Positions 49,760 to 63,230 of a stretch of 64,000 bases of DNA are shown here, piece after piece. The stretch covers positions 22,975,320 to 23,039,319 of the forward strand of contig CM067569.1 in assembly GCA_034336665.1 (NCBI GenBank). The letters run 5' to 3'. Source of the stretch: Luscinia megarhynchos (lineage: Eukaryota; Chordata; Aves; Passeriformes; Turdidae). The number at the start of each line of letters is the position of its first letter. Within the stretch, counting starts at the first letter, position 1. Below the pieces are notes generated by a model, which was not told the origin of the DNA, ran no database searches, and saw only the letters and a list, made by a program, of their open reading frames with translations. A program made the translations under genes and the position numbers.

Positions 49760-52700
49760 GCTGATGCAAAATATATTTTCTACCTCTGCTTCTCAATGAA
49801 ATTCATGCAGTGTGTTTTCTCAAGATGCTTCAGCCCTAGAGAATTAGCTACAGACTGAATAAACAGATCACTGTATTGTCTCAAAATACAGTTTAACCTC
49901 TCTCACCCTAGGCAGGAGAAACACTCCAAAAAAGTCACAAATGAAAATACAGCTATGGTTTCATCTTTAGATACACCAGGAAGTGCAGCTTGTGTAGGTC
50001 CTGCAATAAATTGGTGCTGAACCTTTCCAGGTTTTTTTTTCCTATGGAAGGTTGCTCAAATGCAGGCAAACTACCTTGCTTTATTATTTCTAAAATAGTG
50101 GGTTTTCTATTGGCATTTTTTAAGCAAAATTGCATTGAATAGAAATGCATGTCATAACTAAACATCGTTCAAAATCGGGATATTGGATTTTTCAACCAGA
50201 ATTTGGTTTTTTACAGGTCTGTAAATACACAGAACAATGCTGCCTCATATTAAATACTGAAGTTTACCATGATTGGCAGAAACACAATCATCACAAAAAT
50301 GTGACAGTAGTATATAAAAAATATCTGAAATAGCATTTAAAATCTTGGTAGGTACAGAAAATAATTGTGCCTGGTGGCACACTAAAGCATGATCAAGCTA
50401 CTGCAGGGCTTGATTGGGGTTCTGTGCCGACAGCTCAATGTAGCTCTAAAAACCCACAGGCTTACACATACTGGTTTGGGCTAAAACAGCTATTAGCAGC
50501 CAAGTAGAAATCAGTCCAGAAGTTAAAATAAATCAGTAATTAAGTGACACTTTTCAGAAATATAATTTTAGTTCTCATTTTCTTTTTTTCCTAAATACTT
50601 TCTGGGCTGTTATTTTGAGCTGGCTATTAACCGCTAGGTTATTTTTAATGTCCTGCATGTGACAGATGTCTCTGGAAGAAAAGGCAGCTGAAGGACAACA
50701 AACTCCTTCTCTAGGATGGGTTTTATGTCAGGATCAACCCCAAAAATGCTCTGATAAACTCAGAAGTCGCACTAACAACTTACATATAAAGAATTATTTA
50801 CAACCACTGTTCTTTTTCTTTCTAAAGCAAGCCTACATTTGCAGGACATTTAGCCTCAGAGAAGGAAACACATCTGACCAGGCTGGAAATGCACTAGGAG
50901 TGGGATCTGAGTTGGAATTGAGACAGGGAGTAAGAAAACTGGAGCTAAAGGGTATCCCACAGAGAAATCTGTAATTTGTTTTGGTTCTAGTGCCATTAAA
51001 ATGATAAGAGGGACCACCATACAGGCTCTCAAGTCAGCACTTTCCTGAGCAGGTTGCCAGACACAAAGTAATTGCCATGGAAAAAGTGAGAAAAAGGGAG
51101 AAAAGAGAAAAACAGAAAAGTCTCTGTAGTAGATGATATCCTTAATAAAGTACTAAATGAGTCATTCATTACAGTCTGAGCCATTGTAAGAATTAAAAAT
51201 TCTTCAATAATGCAGCATCAAACTGGGTCTGCAAGATGTACACATTTCTGAAGATACCAGATAAATTTAGCCCTGAAAAGATACAACCAGACAGCAACAA
51301 TGCAGCCCACCTCTGATACAGAAAAAAACTGAAAAAAACTTCAGACCACTCTCGACTAAACAGTAGATTCTTTCCTGAAATGCTTAAAAGAGAAGTAACA
51401 GGCAGCCTTGTGGGGTTGTGACAGAACACCCCTTTCACTGAGCCAACATTTGGGCCTGGTATGAACTTGAAATCTTCCATTACATGCTAAGGAGTGTGTT
51501 TGCACAGCCATGCCAAAGTTCCTCCTCCTCTGAAAATACTGCTCCCTGCACTGACACCGCCACACTGCTCCCTCTAGTCACATTTGGGTCACAATGAAAG
51601 GATAGCTAAGATGTGATGAAAAACACAGTCCATCATTACTTTTTTTCAAGTAGGTTACATCAGTCCTTCTGGATGCTACTGAGGCAGAATGTACAACAAC
51701 AGGTGCCAGAGAAATCCATCTGCACTCCTTGGAAGTGCCAAAACACACAGAACTGGAAAATGTGGCTGCAGACAATCTCGGGTCCAAAATTACTGCAAAA
51801 AATGAAGCAAACCACCAGCCAAGGAATCTAGTAATTTATGGCAGCAATTCTGTTCTTGTCCCAATTAGAAATAAAAGGCAAAGGCTTCTAATACCACTGC
51901 TTAGTTGCCTGGCATCCATTTTTAGACCAACATTTGAAATAGACAAGTTAGGCATTATTACAGTTGTTTTTCATATGGATATTGCACAGAAAACCACATT
52001 AAGGGAGAGACAAGATGGACAAAAGCTTCAAATTTCTCATGGATCCAAATACTCTAAAGAGATCAGAGACTTATTAACAACATAAACATGAATTGGCAAG
52101 CACTTCCTTAGAAATTGGTCCTGTGTCAGCACTGATCAGACAACTAATTCAATGCCATTTTCCTGTGGATCACTTTGACTTAGTTGACTGACATAAAACA
52201 GACTGGAAAATCAAGGTATTTATACATTTGGAACTTAAAGGGTCAGAAACTATAACACTGCCCATATCAAGAAGAAAATCATAAGAATAATGGAAGGAGG
52301 AGCTTACTGAGCTCTTCAAGTTAGATTTGCTAGCAGCCTGCTAAACAGACTAGAAATTACTAGACATGCAAGCCCTTATTGAGAGTTTAGTGACTTCTCA
52401 GGGATTAAAAGCATTAAGTTTTTGCAACTGTGTACAGTATTGTAAAAAAGCAGTTTTGTCCGAATTAATATAAAAAACTTGAAGGTGGCAGCCTGTATAT
52501 ACTTCATTAATACAGAACAAATTCTTGCATGAACACTAAAATATAACAAAACAGTAAAATTGAAGGCTTGGCAATGTTGACTAGCATTCAAGACAAAATT
52601 AGAACTACATTTTTGTCCCAAGTAAGCTACTTTACTTTTTCAGCACTTAAATACTTCTCCTATTGCATTCTAGTGATAATTCATTATGAATTCTACGTGC

Positions 52701-55700
52701 AATTCACCTTAGTTTTGAAATCTCTAATTGGACTGGCAGACACGTGGAAGAACACCATTTAAATCCTAATGACTTTCCAGCTCAGTTTAGGTTCTATTAA
52801 AGATAGATTATATAATAAGATGTGGAAAGCCTCTCACTCATGGAGAATAAAATATAAATAATACTTTTTTTTAAAATCATTTTCTCAGTTGAAGTGAAAG
52901 AGAGAAACACATGACTACACATCAAGAACTGTTGAATTTCACTTCAGCCTGGGATTATGCCCTTTAGTAAACTTCTGCATCTTTGTAGTCAAGACATTAT
53001 TTGTTTACTTGCTAATTTTATACATTTTTAAAAAACAGATTAATCTGATTGTACTAGAAGACAATGAATCACTGGTGAGCAAGCAAAAATTCCCAATTTA
53101 TATGATGCTTTGAAGCCAGGAATGGCTAGATAATATGTCCTCAAGATGACACAACAGGGAAATAGCTTACTTGGTAAGGGATTTTCACACGATGTAAAAC
53201 TCAGAGTCACAATGCACAACGAGGTTTTCATTCTGGGATAGCCTTAAGGATATGAAAAGATAATTAAAGCTGTTTCTACTTTGCTCCCTCTCATACCTTT
53301 ACTTTCCTCCTCCTTGTGCAAGACTATGAAATTAATTGCTGCCACAATTCTGACCTAGTATAATTTCTATCTTTAGCTCAGCAGGACCTAAATATTATCT
53401 CCAGATCTCAGAACACTATAAATAATTCCTGCTATTTCTTACCTGCCATCAAAAACTATGGAAGACTCTCAGAGGTTTTGTACAGCCCTCAATGGAAAGT
53501 AATTTCTCACTCTGCTGAAATTCAGCCTCACAGTAATAACTGTTCAAGTAGCAAAGCTTAGGACAGTCTGAAGATTATTAAAATCTTGTCTAGCAGAGCT
53601 TCCCTCTGCCCCTTAAAATCTCAACTGCTTTCAGCTTTTTCTGTCATTTCAGCACCTCCTTGGGCCCTTCCTTATTTCTGTCCTCTCCACATTCTGTTCT
53701 TTTTTTAAAAAGTGAAATTTGGCCAAAATTCAAATCTCTGACTATTCTCCAAGACCTGAAACTAAACTTTCCTTCAATTTAAGCTGCCCTTTTCAGCTTA
53801 CAAACAAGACAGAGTACAGTTAATAACATATCAAGCAAATATAAAATATTTTTCCTGTGTACATACTTGTTGATTTCCTTCACAGAACTGTAATTACAAA
53901 AATTGTTTTATTTTTAAAACCAACTTTGTGCAAGAGGAAGACTACTTTAAAATGCCTTAAGCTTTTTCTTAAATTAAATAAAGTACTTATTTGCTAATAT
54001 GAGGGAACTCAGTATATTTTTCCAGGAGATCTGAAGTTAGCAACAAAACACAGACCAATTAAATACAGGACGACAGTGAATGCACTTCAGGGAAAGGATA
54101 CTACACTGAAAAAGCACTGCAAGGCTTTTGCTTTGGTCTATCTATCCATTATCACACATCCTTGTTTTTCACTTCAGAGCTGTGCTTTTGGTTTGGGGTC
54201 AGGGCAGCATTTTATTTTATGGGACAAGGGAAGTAAGGGAAATGCAAAATTATCTAAGGCATTAAAGCAGCTCAAAAGTTTCTAGTGCCATAAGCTGCTT
54301 CCAATGCCTTCGATCTGTTTAAAGGAGGAGGGGGATCAAAAAGGCACACAAAAAGCATTTCTGAAGGGAAACAGAAAGGTGGAATAGTGGTTCAGGAGGC
54401 ATATATAAATATGATATAAACTTTCAAGGAGGACATTTGTAAAGATATGAAGACTCAAGATTAGCTCTCAGGAAGATACGGTGGTGGAGCTGACGTTATC
54501 AAGTGCATAATTTCCTCTTGGGGGATGAATGATTACAGCTCTGGCCTAGCTTTGGACAGATGTTTCTAACAATGTGGCTGGAAAGGGAGAGGTGAGTGGA
54601 AGAAGAATGGGAAGCCAAATACAACAATAGAATGGCTGCAAGCACAAGCACATGCAACAAGGCACCTCAAGGCACAAACACAAGAACAGGTCTGCCCATG
54701 GACCTTCCAGGGCAAGACCTTTTCCACACTGACAAAAACTAATCTTTTACCATAATGTCACTGAGCTTGTACATTTGGCATCAAGCACAGGCATTTCCTT
54801 GAATTATTATACTTATATTTACCTGCCACCAGTAACATTCTCAGTTGTGATTTTATCTTATGTCTAGATATACATGGTTAATCTTGGCCAAAAAATGCCA
54901 GACAATATAAGTATCTTGAAGAGGTGATGTAATACTAGGAATGCACCTTGTAGTTATAATCTTCAAAGCAATAAAAAGATCTGGCCTTAGGAATTTACTG
55001 GAGAGCAGTTAGCATTGCACAGTCTGCATGTCAGAAATGCACTGATAGCCTCTATTTTATTTCTCCCCTCTTATGAAAACACTGAAAATTAAAATACTGC
55101 CCAAATACTGTTAAGGTTTTACAAAACAGGTCTTTCCTTGGTCCCTGGAAAAAGAAACAACCACCCCTATTCTTTTTAAATACCATTTTTAAATTATTTT
55201 AAAGGTAGCTTCTATTGCACTGGTAGACCTGAGCAGAACTTCATTACTAAGTGAGAATGTGCCTCTGTATTCCATGCCAGCAATCATTCAAAACCTACTA
55301 ACTAAGCAAGATGAATGCTGGGAATTTTCTATTAGGAATCTAGATGGAAGGGCCTTTGACAGCTTCTGAAATCAGATTTAACTGCTCTCAGATATCTGTT
55401 TACCACTCAGCACCTATCCTGCACTACTGACAAGGTTTCGGAGCTCAACCATCCCAGTTCTCTGTACTTTGTGTATCAAATAAATCACATGATGTCTCAG
55501 ATATGGAATTTGAGGCAACCAGTACTTCTGGTGCCTGTAATTGAATAACTGATGGACACTCACTGGTGTAAGCACTTACAGACACAAATTACCCAGCACA
55601 GGACAAAACAGGAGCTTGAAACACCAGGGGAAGAACCAAGACAACTCTTCAGGTTGTGCTGAGCCCTGAAATGTCTTGAAATTCATATTAAGGCAGAACT

Positions 55701-58700
55701 AAAGACGACATTCTGCAGACCCTCCACAAGATTAAAAGCAATGTGGTTGACTGAAGTGGATAAAACTCGCCCTTATTCCCAGTGCACTCTTACCTTGCAA
55801 TCACTAACAGGTTATATTATGCTTATTTTTCCAAAGGACTGCAGGGCTGAAATCCACACTTCCCCTGTTCCAGCCCTGTTCATGGGGATTTGTTTGCTTG
55901 TTGTTCCATGACCATGTAAAAGCCAAATGACCTGTACCAGGCTGGATATAGGACCATGGCAGCTGTGTACTGCCCAAGACACAGCTCAGCTGCAGGGGAC
56001 ATTCACCTTTCAGAAGAAAACCTAAAACATGTTCAAGTCTCCCAGTCCAACAGAACCAAAATAGCACTCCAGGTGTTTTCCTGTATCACTGTTACAGTTA
56101 AGCTGAACAGTGAGAATGGTACTGGACAATTCCCATTAGGAGGCAGCTTCAAATGGATGCAGGGCTGATGGGTCTACTCAGCCCAAAAGGTGGTGGTGAC
56201 CCAAAATCTACTCTGTTATAAACAATTTCACAAGAAGACAATTTGTTTAAAACTTCGGGAAATTTTAGCACAATTAGCCCAGAAGGAGATGGTTTAATTT
56301 GCTTTTTAAAAACACTGCCCAAATTCTAAATTATGCTGGAGTGTTTTCCCAGCTCAATAAATCATCATCTTTTGCCTGTTACTTCTGCAGTTATTGCATA
56401 CTGTTCATTGACTAGCTCTTCAGTGACCTTTTTTTTACTTTTAGTATCTCCAGAATCAAAGCACTTCAGGATTATTTCAAAGTCAAATCAGTGAAATGTA
56501 GTTATTTTTATGCCTGTATTGAGTTGGTCATTATTATCTGACATTTGGAGAACAATTAAGGACACACAGCCAAGGTAATTTTTCCTAATTAGAACAGTAT
56601 CTGCACAGTCTGAGATGACTGCTTCCAAGCTTGAAACTGAAATCTGCTTCTTCAATGGAAAAGTTGTTTCCTGTACCTGAAACTCATCAACTAAATCTAT
56701 TACTTTGCTGGACTGCTGGAACTGAATACATTTATATCTATAAAAACAGCAAGAAAGCATTTTCAAAGTGAAAAGGAGCAGTGAAAAGGTATTTTGATGA
56801 CTCAGAAAAAAAAAGCTTAAAAAAAAGGATATGCATAAATTACACAAGGTCAGTGCTGAGAGGCTTGATTTTTACTTCTCTGGACACCAATAATTACCTA
56901 CCTAAACAATCAGAAGTTAAATCATTATTCATTATGATAAAATTATTATTATGAAAAACCATTATTGCCACAATAAGCATTTTCTTTCAAAGGGTAGTTC
57001 CAAAATTCAAATAAACCATTTCAGCTCATCTTTAAATTGAGGAACATAGGAAAATACTTGGTTTTAAAGCCACGGAAATGTCTATTGAAATGAACGTCAG
57101 CAGCATGATTTACAGGTCTAAAGGCAGAAAAATAAATAAATTCTACCTTCTAAAAACAGCATCAACATGACAATTTTGTGGTTTTATTTTTTCAGGAGAA
57201 AAAAATGTGGAAAGAAGGACATCATCTTATTTGCTCACTTCCGATTCCAAACGCCATTGAAATGCCACGCTTTGTAAGCTCTGCTTAGAAATGCTTCATT
57301 TTTCACCATCTGATGCCACCCACTGATCAGAAGCACAGAGACATGGAAATCAATAGGCAACACTCACTGAAATAGAGGGGGTTCAGATGCACTTTACAGT
57401 GGAAAAACATTGTGCTCTAGGTAAGAGAAACCCTACCCTGATAGCCCACCCTCACTGCAGCCCCTCAAGAATCTCTACCAAAGCACAAATATATCAACCA
57501 TTCCTGGAGCTAGTATTTGCTGCAAGGGCTCAGTCCACACCACTGCTGAGGGCTCACACCAGCAGCCCTTCTGGATGCCACTTTCCCATGCAGTAAAGAC
57601 TTCTGGTTTGTGCAGCATGACCTTGTCATACTTCGGAAAGCTCTGCTTCAGAAGACCAGAGAAATATTTCAGAAAATGGCTGTAATAACAACACAAAATT
57701 ATTACAGAATCTAATTTTGGAAAAAAAAATCTAGAGCTTTTAGCTTCATACTCTTCCCCCACTCTGTACTGCTCAATCATTAGCATATTCATACTTTCTG
57801 GATCGTGCTATCAAAATCTACATAACAGAGATGAACTCCCTCACACAGCAAATACGTGTGAACATCTCTTAGCAACAACCGGTCATGAGCCAGCAAGGGA
57901 ACTTAACAGTGATCCCACTTAAAACATCCTACTTATGCATAGCAAATGATAATGCCATCAGTAAAAATCCAAACTGTTCACTAGAGCAGCATTCTACAGA
58001 ATGCTTGGAATTAAATCTTCCCCACAAGCCAGACACCAGAAGGAGCTGTGCTTCGTCCTTGACATCTATTCCAAGAACACTTGCAAGGGAACAGTAATGT
58101 GTGCTTCTGTCCCCAACTGCTTCAGCTCCAAAATCCGCATTCAGGCACTGCTTAAAATTCACTATGCACAGAATGTGCCTACATTACCACCACCACCAGA
58201 GAAATAAAGGAAAAGACACAAAATATTAGCAGTTTTCTGTGTTACTCAATCACACAGAAAATAATTTTGCCAGTCTAATACCAACCACTAAAGCAACAAA
58301 TATCAAGCTTACCAACTGGGCTCTACAAGGCCTGAAAAATACAAACAAGCCTGATGTCAGTGGCCTCCTAATTGCATATGTAATAGCAATACCATTGTGA
58401 TATTGAAGGGTTTTTATTCAGGCCAACTTCATCTGATCCTCCAACTGAATGGAGGGTGTCATTACGTTTAATTAAAAATCTTATCTCCACTAAGCCTAGT
58501 CTCTTCTCTCCTATGCCCTGTAAAGCCTTCAGGGGTAATCAGAGCAATACTTGCAGGTGTAATTCTCTCCTTTGCCACCATAATGTTCATTGCTTCAAGG
58601 AAGGTGAGCCTCTAAAAAGTCAGGTCATGTTCACATTCCCACAGATGAACTGTATGAGTTATTTCATGCACACACTTAGTTTTCTGGTATTTATATCAGT

Positions 58701-61499
58701 CAGAAAGCTCAGCTCCTCATGGCCCTGAGATTTAGTTGGGAGTAACAAAAACCCCAACACTTCTTCATTTTACTATATGCTTACAACATGCATAACTTTA
58801 TGTAGCATACTTCTCAAGGGGCTGCTACACCTTAGTTAACAGGCAATTAAGTATTCACAAATTTATTTGGGGTAGATGGGAAGAGAACACTGCCATTAAG
58901 CATGATTCAATATAAGATAAGTGAAGTAGTTCAGAAAGATGGATAGAAATAAAATCTGACTTGACACTCTGTGGAATACACAGGCCACACTAAGAGAAGA
59001 GGAACCAGAATTAACTTCACAAGAGAGAACTTCTCCTGAATAAGGTAATAAAAAACACAAAAGCCAAAGGTGCTGTGTTGAGGAAGTGAAATGCCATGGA
59101 AAAAACAGCAACAAGGCAAGCAATGCCTTCATTAAATTCAGTCCATTTTCGTAAAATACTTCTTTAAGGAAGGCAAGGAGTTTCAGTTGATTGGAATGTA
59201 TCAAAGAGGGACACTAACAGCTTCTTCCCAAACTACTTCTTAGTAAAAAAGACTGAAAAATACTTTCAAAGTAGTTTTTGAATAGAACTTTCATCTCAAA
59301 TAAATGGATCTACATGTTCTTGGAAAAGACATGCACTACAGTTTTTAGGAAAATGCACTAAATACTTTCTTTAATGCAGCAGTTTGTGCTTACATTAACT
59401 AGAAAAACTAAACTCATCTCAGCTCATTACATTTTCTATAACATCTAACATCTTCTGAAGTATTCCTCTATCCTTATGCTTTTGTCAACTTTTATTTGAC
59501 CTTAAGTCAAAAACAGATCTGCATTTTTCATCTTGACTCCTTCAATACACAGACTTGTTTGAATTACAATAGTTTCACTGAAAATTATGTTGCCATTCAG
59601 CTAGCTGTGACAGAAATAACTGTCTGAATTACTATCTAGGGGAAGCAGCCCTCCACTAAAGTTAAGACCATTATCTCTGCTAGATACTTTATTCAAAATC
59701 ATCCAGCTTCAGTGTGGGTTGTATAGCTTCATCACTTTTTTTGTACTAGCATATCTCATATTGAGTAAAAAGGAAATTATTCTTAAATACTCAACACAAA
59801 ATGATAAAAATGTTTCATAGCTTATCAGTTCAATCCTTTCATATTCATTTTAAGCATATACCCCATAGAAGTCTCCGAAATTGTATATAGTAGTTGTAAA
59901 AATATTACTTGTTAGGTTTTGATAACTGTTATCAGGCATTAAGCTATTCAACAGAGAAATTATAAGCCATTCTCCTTCATATATTGTACCACTTGTACAT
60001 TACTCATACCTTAGGAACACAGAAGTCCTTTGCTGATCTCCCACTTATGGTTTAAGTAAAGCATTTTTTTGTTGGACAGTTGAACAGGACAGTTGCTGTC
60101 CAGCTGGGATTCTGTGAAGTCATATGTCAATAACCTGGGAGTTTCAATCAAATGCTAAGTAATAAACTTAGATTTAATGCAGTCTCTGAATAATTCAAGA
60201 TAATGCAGTAACTGTATGTTGAATAGCAAGAAAGTACAATTTACAGCTACGTGAAAGAAAAATTACTTCAACCACTTTAACCATCTTTTAAAATTTTTAA
60301 AGAAAAAGAAAACATGTTTCTGATCTGATTTTAAGATTTATTTCACAAAATAGCATTTTGCTGTCATTTTACCAGTTCCCAAGAACTCTAACAGGCAATT
60401 ATGAAAACAACCTTGAGATGAAACACAGCATGAGGCTGCACTTTATTGCAATCCAAATTTCAAGTTCCTACATCTTGCATGGAATTTTGCAAATAAATTT
60501 ATTACAGCAGACTTAGCTTTTAGCATGTCTAAGATGAAGTAGTGGTTTAAGTGAAGTGAGCATACAAAGCACAGTACCAGTGTTTCCAGGGACAATGAAA
60601 CAGTGGAAGCTGGGTTTTGTTGGGCAGTACCTTGAGGCATCAACAACCAAAGTAGGGTTCTAAGAATTCAGAAGTCATACATGTCCTGCCTAACTGCACA
60701 AGCAAGTCAGAGGTTGTGTGATGGCTTCTGGGATGAGACTGACAAGGTCTCAGCAGTGAAGAGCATTCATAGTTTCCAGTATCTCCCAGACCATCCCACA
60801 AATGGGAACGTGTGTTGAGAGAGAAGTCAGTACCAAATATACAAAAGTAAAATTAAAATCAAAACTCAAAATGAAAATGTAGAAATAAAACTTAAACACT
60901 AACAGAATGGCAGCAGGGATATTCCATCTATATTGCACCTTATGATTCATTTCATGTCCATGTGAAATGGAAAAAGTAAATGTGTGGCTTTTCTGCATTA
61001 CGCTGGTCCATTTTTGTGACATGAACCTACATTATTAGCAATGCTCTGAAAAGAGGAATTTCCTTATAAGGCTGAAAGAGGACTTATTAAGAGTGAATCA
61101 CCTATCTGCTGATCAGGTATTTTGGCAAGCACTGGAAACTTAAGATGGTAAATGACACCACAGACACAGACTGGTCACCACTAGTACAGTGTTCTACAAG
61201 ATTTCAAAGAGCTTCTCACTTAAAGTCTGTCATAATGCCAAAAGCACGATATGTTCATAAATTGGAAGAGAAAGTATACAGAAAGAAACTGGGTTAAATC
61301 CAGATGGATACTTTCAGTTAAAAATCCTTTACCAATAGTCCAAAATAAGAAAATTCTGCAATTAATTTATTCTGTTCTAAACAATTAAAAATATTTAAGA
61401 TGCATAATCTAACAGAATGTAGTCAGAGAATAAGGCAGAAGCCCCCCCTCTGCTGATACAAGTAATTATGTATGCCACTTGTTGTTATGCAGCTGAACT

Positions 61500-61885
61500 G
61501 ACTCAAAGTTCTGCATTAGCCCTCCCATTGCAGCCCCTTTTACACAGAGTCGCCAGCTTGAGTCTACTCCCACAGCGCAATGAGCACGCCATGAAGTGGC
61601 TGTGAATCACAGATGGTGCCAGCAGAGATCTCTCCATTCTCATCTTTAGTCATTCTGCAGGCAGGGAGCTGCTCTGGCTGCAGAGCCCCCACCTGCTGCA
61701 GCCTCAGCAGCCCAGCTCTGCTTTGCCACAGACAATCAGCTCACCTGCCTCTGCCCGGCTCCCAGCCTGGAGACCTGCTCTGTGCCACCGCACACTAAAT
61801 CCCTCGTGCACTGCTGACACGGCAGCACTTCTAAAAACCGACACATTAAGCCACTTATCCCCTGCCTCGGTCTGCAAGGCAGCTC
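61500..61885. promoter_or_regulatory. GC-rich block with E-boxes: candidate regulatory element
   Basis: A segment of nearly 400 bases at roughly 55-58% GC stands out from AT-rich surroundings. It carries about nine CpGs, two CACCTG E-boxes (near 61690 and 61743) and many ctgcag/cagccc words. Frames on both strands are short and without domains. In a long channel-gene intron an enhancer or conserved non-coding element is plausible, but conservation cannot be judged from one sequence. Confidence 0.28.
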
Positions 61886-62621
61886 TCATTCACAGGTGAA
61901 CTCTGTGCACACATCAAGGGCACAGTGTGAATTAATAATGTGCCACACCTGGTAACACTTCAGGTTTTCTCCCTTGTAACTATTTCTGCGAGGGGTATTG
62001 TTATGGAACATGGAAATAACTACAGAAAAAATAGAATCAAAAGTTTCACTTTCTAAAAGTGGCAGGATGAAATATTCCAGCATACCTAACATTCAACACT
62101 TTAAAATAGCCATTTGACAATATGGAAGCAGAAAGTATTTGATACCATTAGCACACAGTTCCATCTGTTGAAAAGCTTAATCCCCAGGAAGCTTGAAGTT
62201 ACTTCTACATTATGCTGAAGAAACAACCCATTGGTCTCTTGGCAAGCACCATTATAGGAAACATCCTGTTCTTCCTTCCTTTTCCTGATTAACGCCCTAC
62301 ACATCCAAAGGAAGTCAGAAGCGCTAGCCTAGCCAGCCAGAAATTACTTCAGAAGATACTAGAAGTATCTTTACCAGAAATCAGGACAAATATTCCCATG
62401 GCACAGCACAGTGCAAAGCACTTTGTTAATACAATGGCTAAAACTACTTAACTAGCTTAGTGTTAAAAGAGGCTGGAACACAGACAACAGCAATATCTGT
62501 AGGACAGACCTCTGGCCACTAAAAACCATGGAAAAGCAGAGTCCCTAAGACAACTGGGGAAGGATGTGCTGTGCAGCAGCAAAGGAGCTTGGGCAGCACA
62601 GCCAGTGGTGAGTACAGAACA

Positions 62622-62652
62622 CAGCTGTGCAACACAACTGCAGCTGCAGCTG
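62622..62652. promoter_or_regulatory. Cluster of three CAGCTG E-boxes
   Basis: CAGCTG occurs at 62622-62627, 62641-62646 and 62647-62652, the last two directly abutting as cagctgcagctg. CAGCTG is the preferred E-box of myogenic and some neuronal bHLH factors, and BK channels are prominent in muscle and nerve. The same words could come from a short ctgcag simple repeat. Confidence 0.35.
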
Positions 62653-63174
62653 CCTTGCCAGGACAGCACACCAATACCAGAGAAGGCTACAGCATTTCTG
62701 CTCTAGATGTGACCTACATACAGAAATCTCATCTTGCAAGTCTTCTCTGCAATACCAATACACATTATTCAGAGCACAGCCAAATTTCCTCATGTTCTCA
62801 GAAAATTCAGGATAAGCTTTGCTATGGCTATGTGCCTCCTCCTCCCTTCATGTGTGCAGAACAGATGTTTACATGTTGAAAGCTGTCAAAGGGCTGGTAC
62901 ATCCACACAGGAAAAGTTAAATTTAGTAAAAATGTGAAGCCAGTTCTGCTACACTACAATACAAAAATAACACCTGTTCCTCCAAGGAGAAAATGTGTTT
63001 CCTCTTGCTTTCCTTCAAAGAGGGACAAATCATCCTCCACCCATACCTGTCTCCCTCCCCAGACTGGCACTGCTGTCACATGGCTGGGATTTTCAGCAGG
63101 AAAGGGCACTGGTTTGCTGAAATGTGCATCTGAACTCAGTATGATCAGCTGAGACTGAATTTTGAATTTCACTT

Positions 63175-63230
63175 CATACATAGATACATACACACACAAC
63201 ATAGTGTGTCTATGTATACACACACAAATA
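63175..63230. repeat. Imperfect (CA)n/(TATG)n microsatellite with dyad symmetry
   Basis: tacatagatacatacacacaca is followed by gtgtgtctatgtatacacacac. The gtgtgtctatgta part is the reverse complement of tacatagacacac, so the left half can fold onto it with a bulge. Confidence 0.75.

Larger units (their letters stand above)
38490..61495 (-). other. KCNMA1: Intronic DNA, mostly featureless
   Basis: AT-rich sequence with one probable CR1 relic (45900), poly(A) at 49744 and a very AT-rich segment at about 44150-44270 with overlapping palindromes of the ttaatat/aaatatt kind. Open frames such as plus 51729-52085 and minus 56488-56847 begin at TTG and lack any recognisable domain. Confidence 0.75.

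Noticed and set aside
51729..52085. 118-codon plus-strand frame with protein-like composition
   Set aside because: It starts at TTG with no early ATG, has no family resemblance and no exon boundaries with phase support.
54115..54165. CKAFALVYLSI resembling the LINE motif SKAFDTVSHSI
   Set aside because: Only a handful of matching residues, and the flanking sequence does not continue the alignment on either side.
56488..56847. Minus-strand frame containing a plausible-looking stretch (VIDLVDEFQVQETT), same strand as KCNMA1
   Set aside because: TTG start, no recognisable family, and it does not match any BK channel segment. A cassette exon would need junction evidence.
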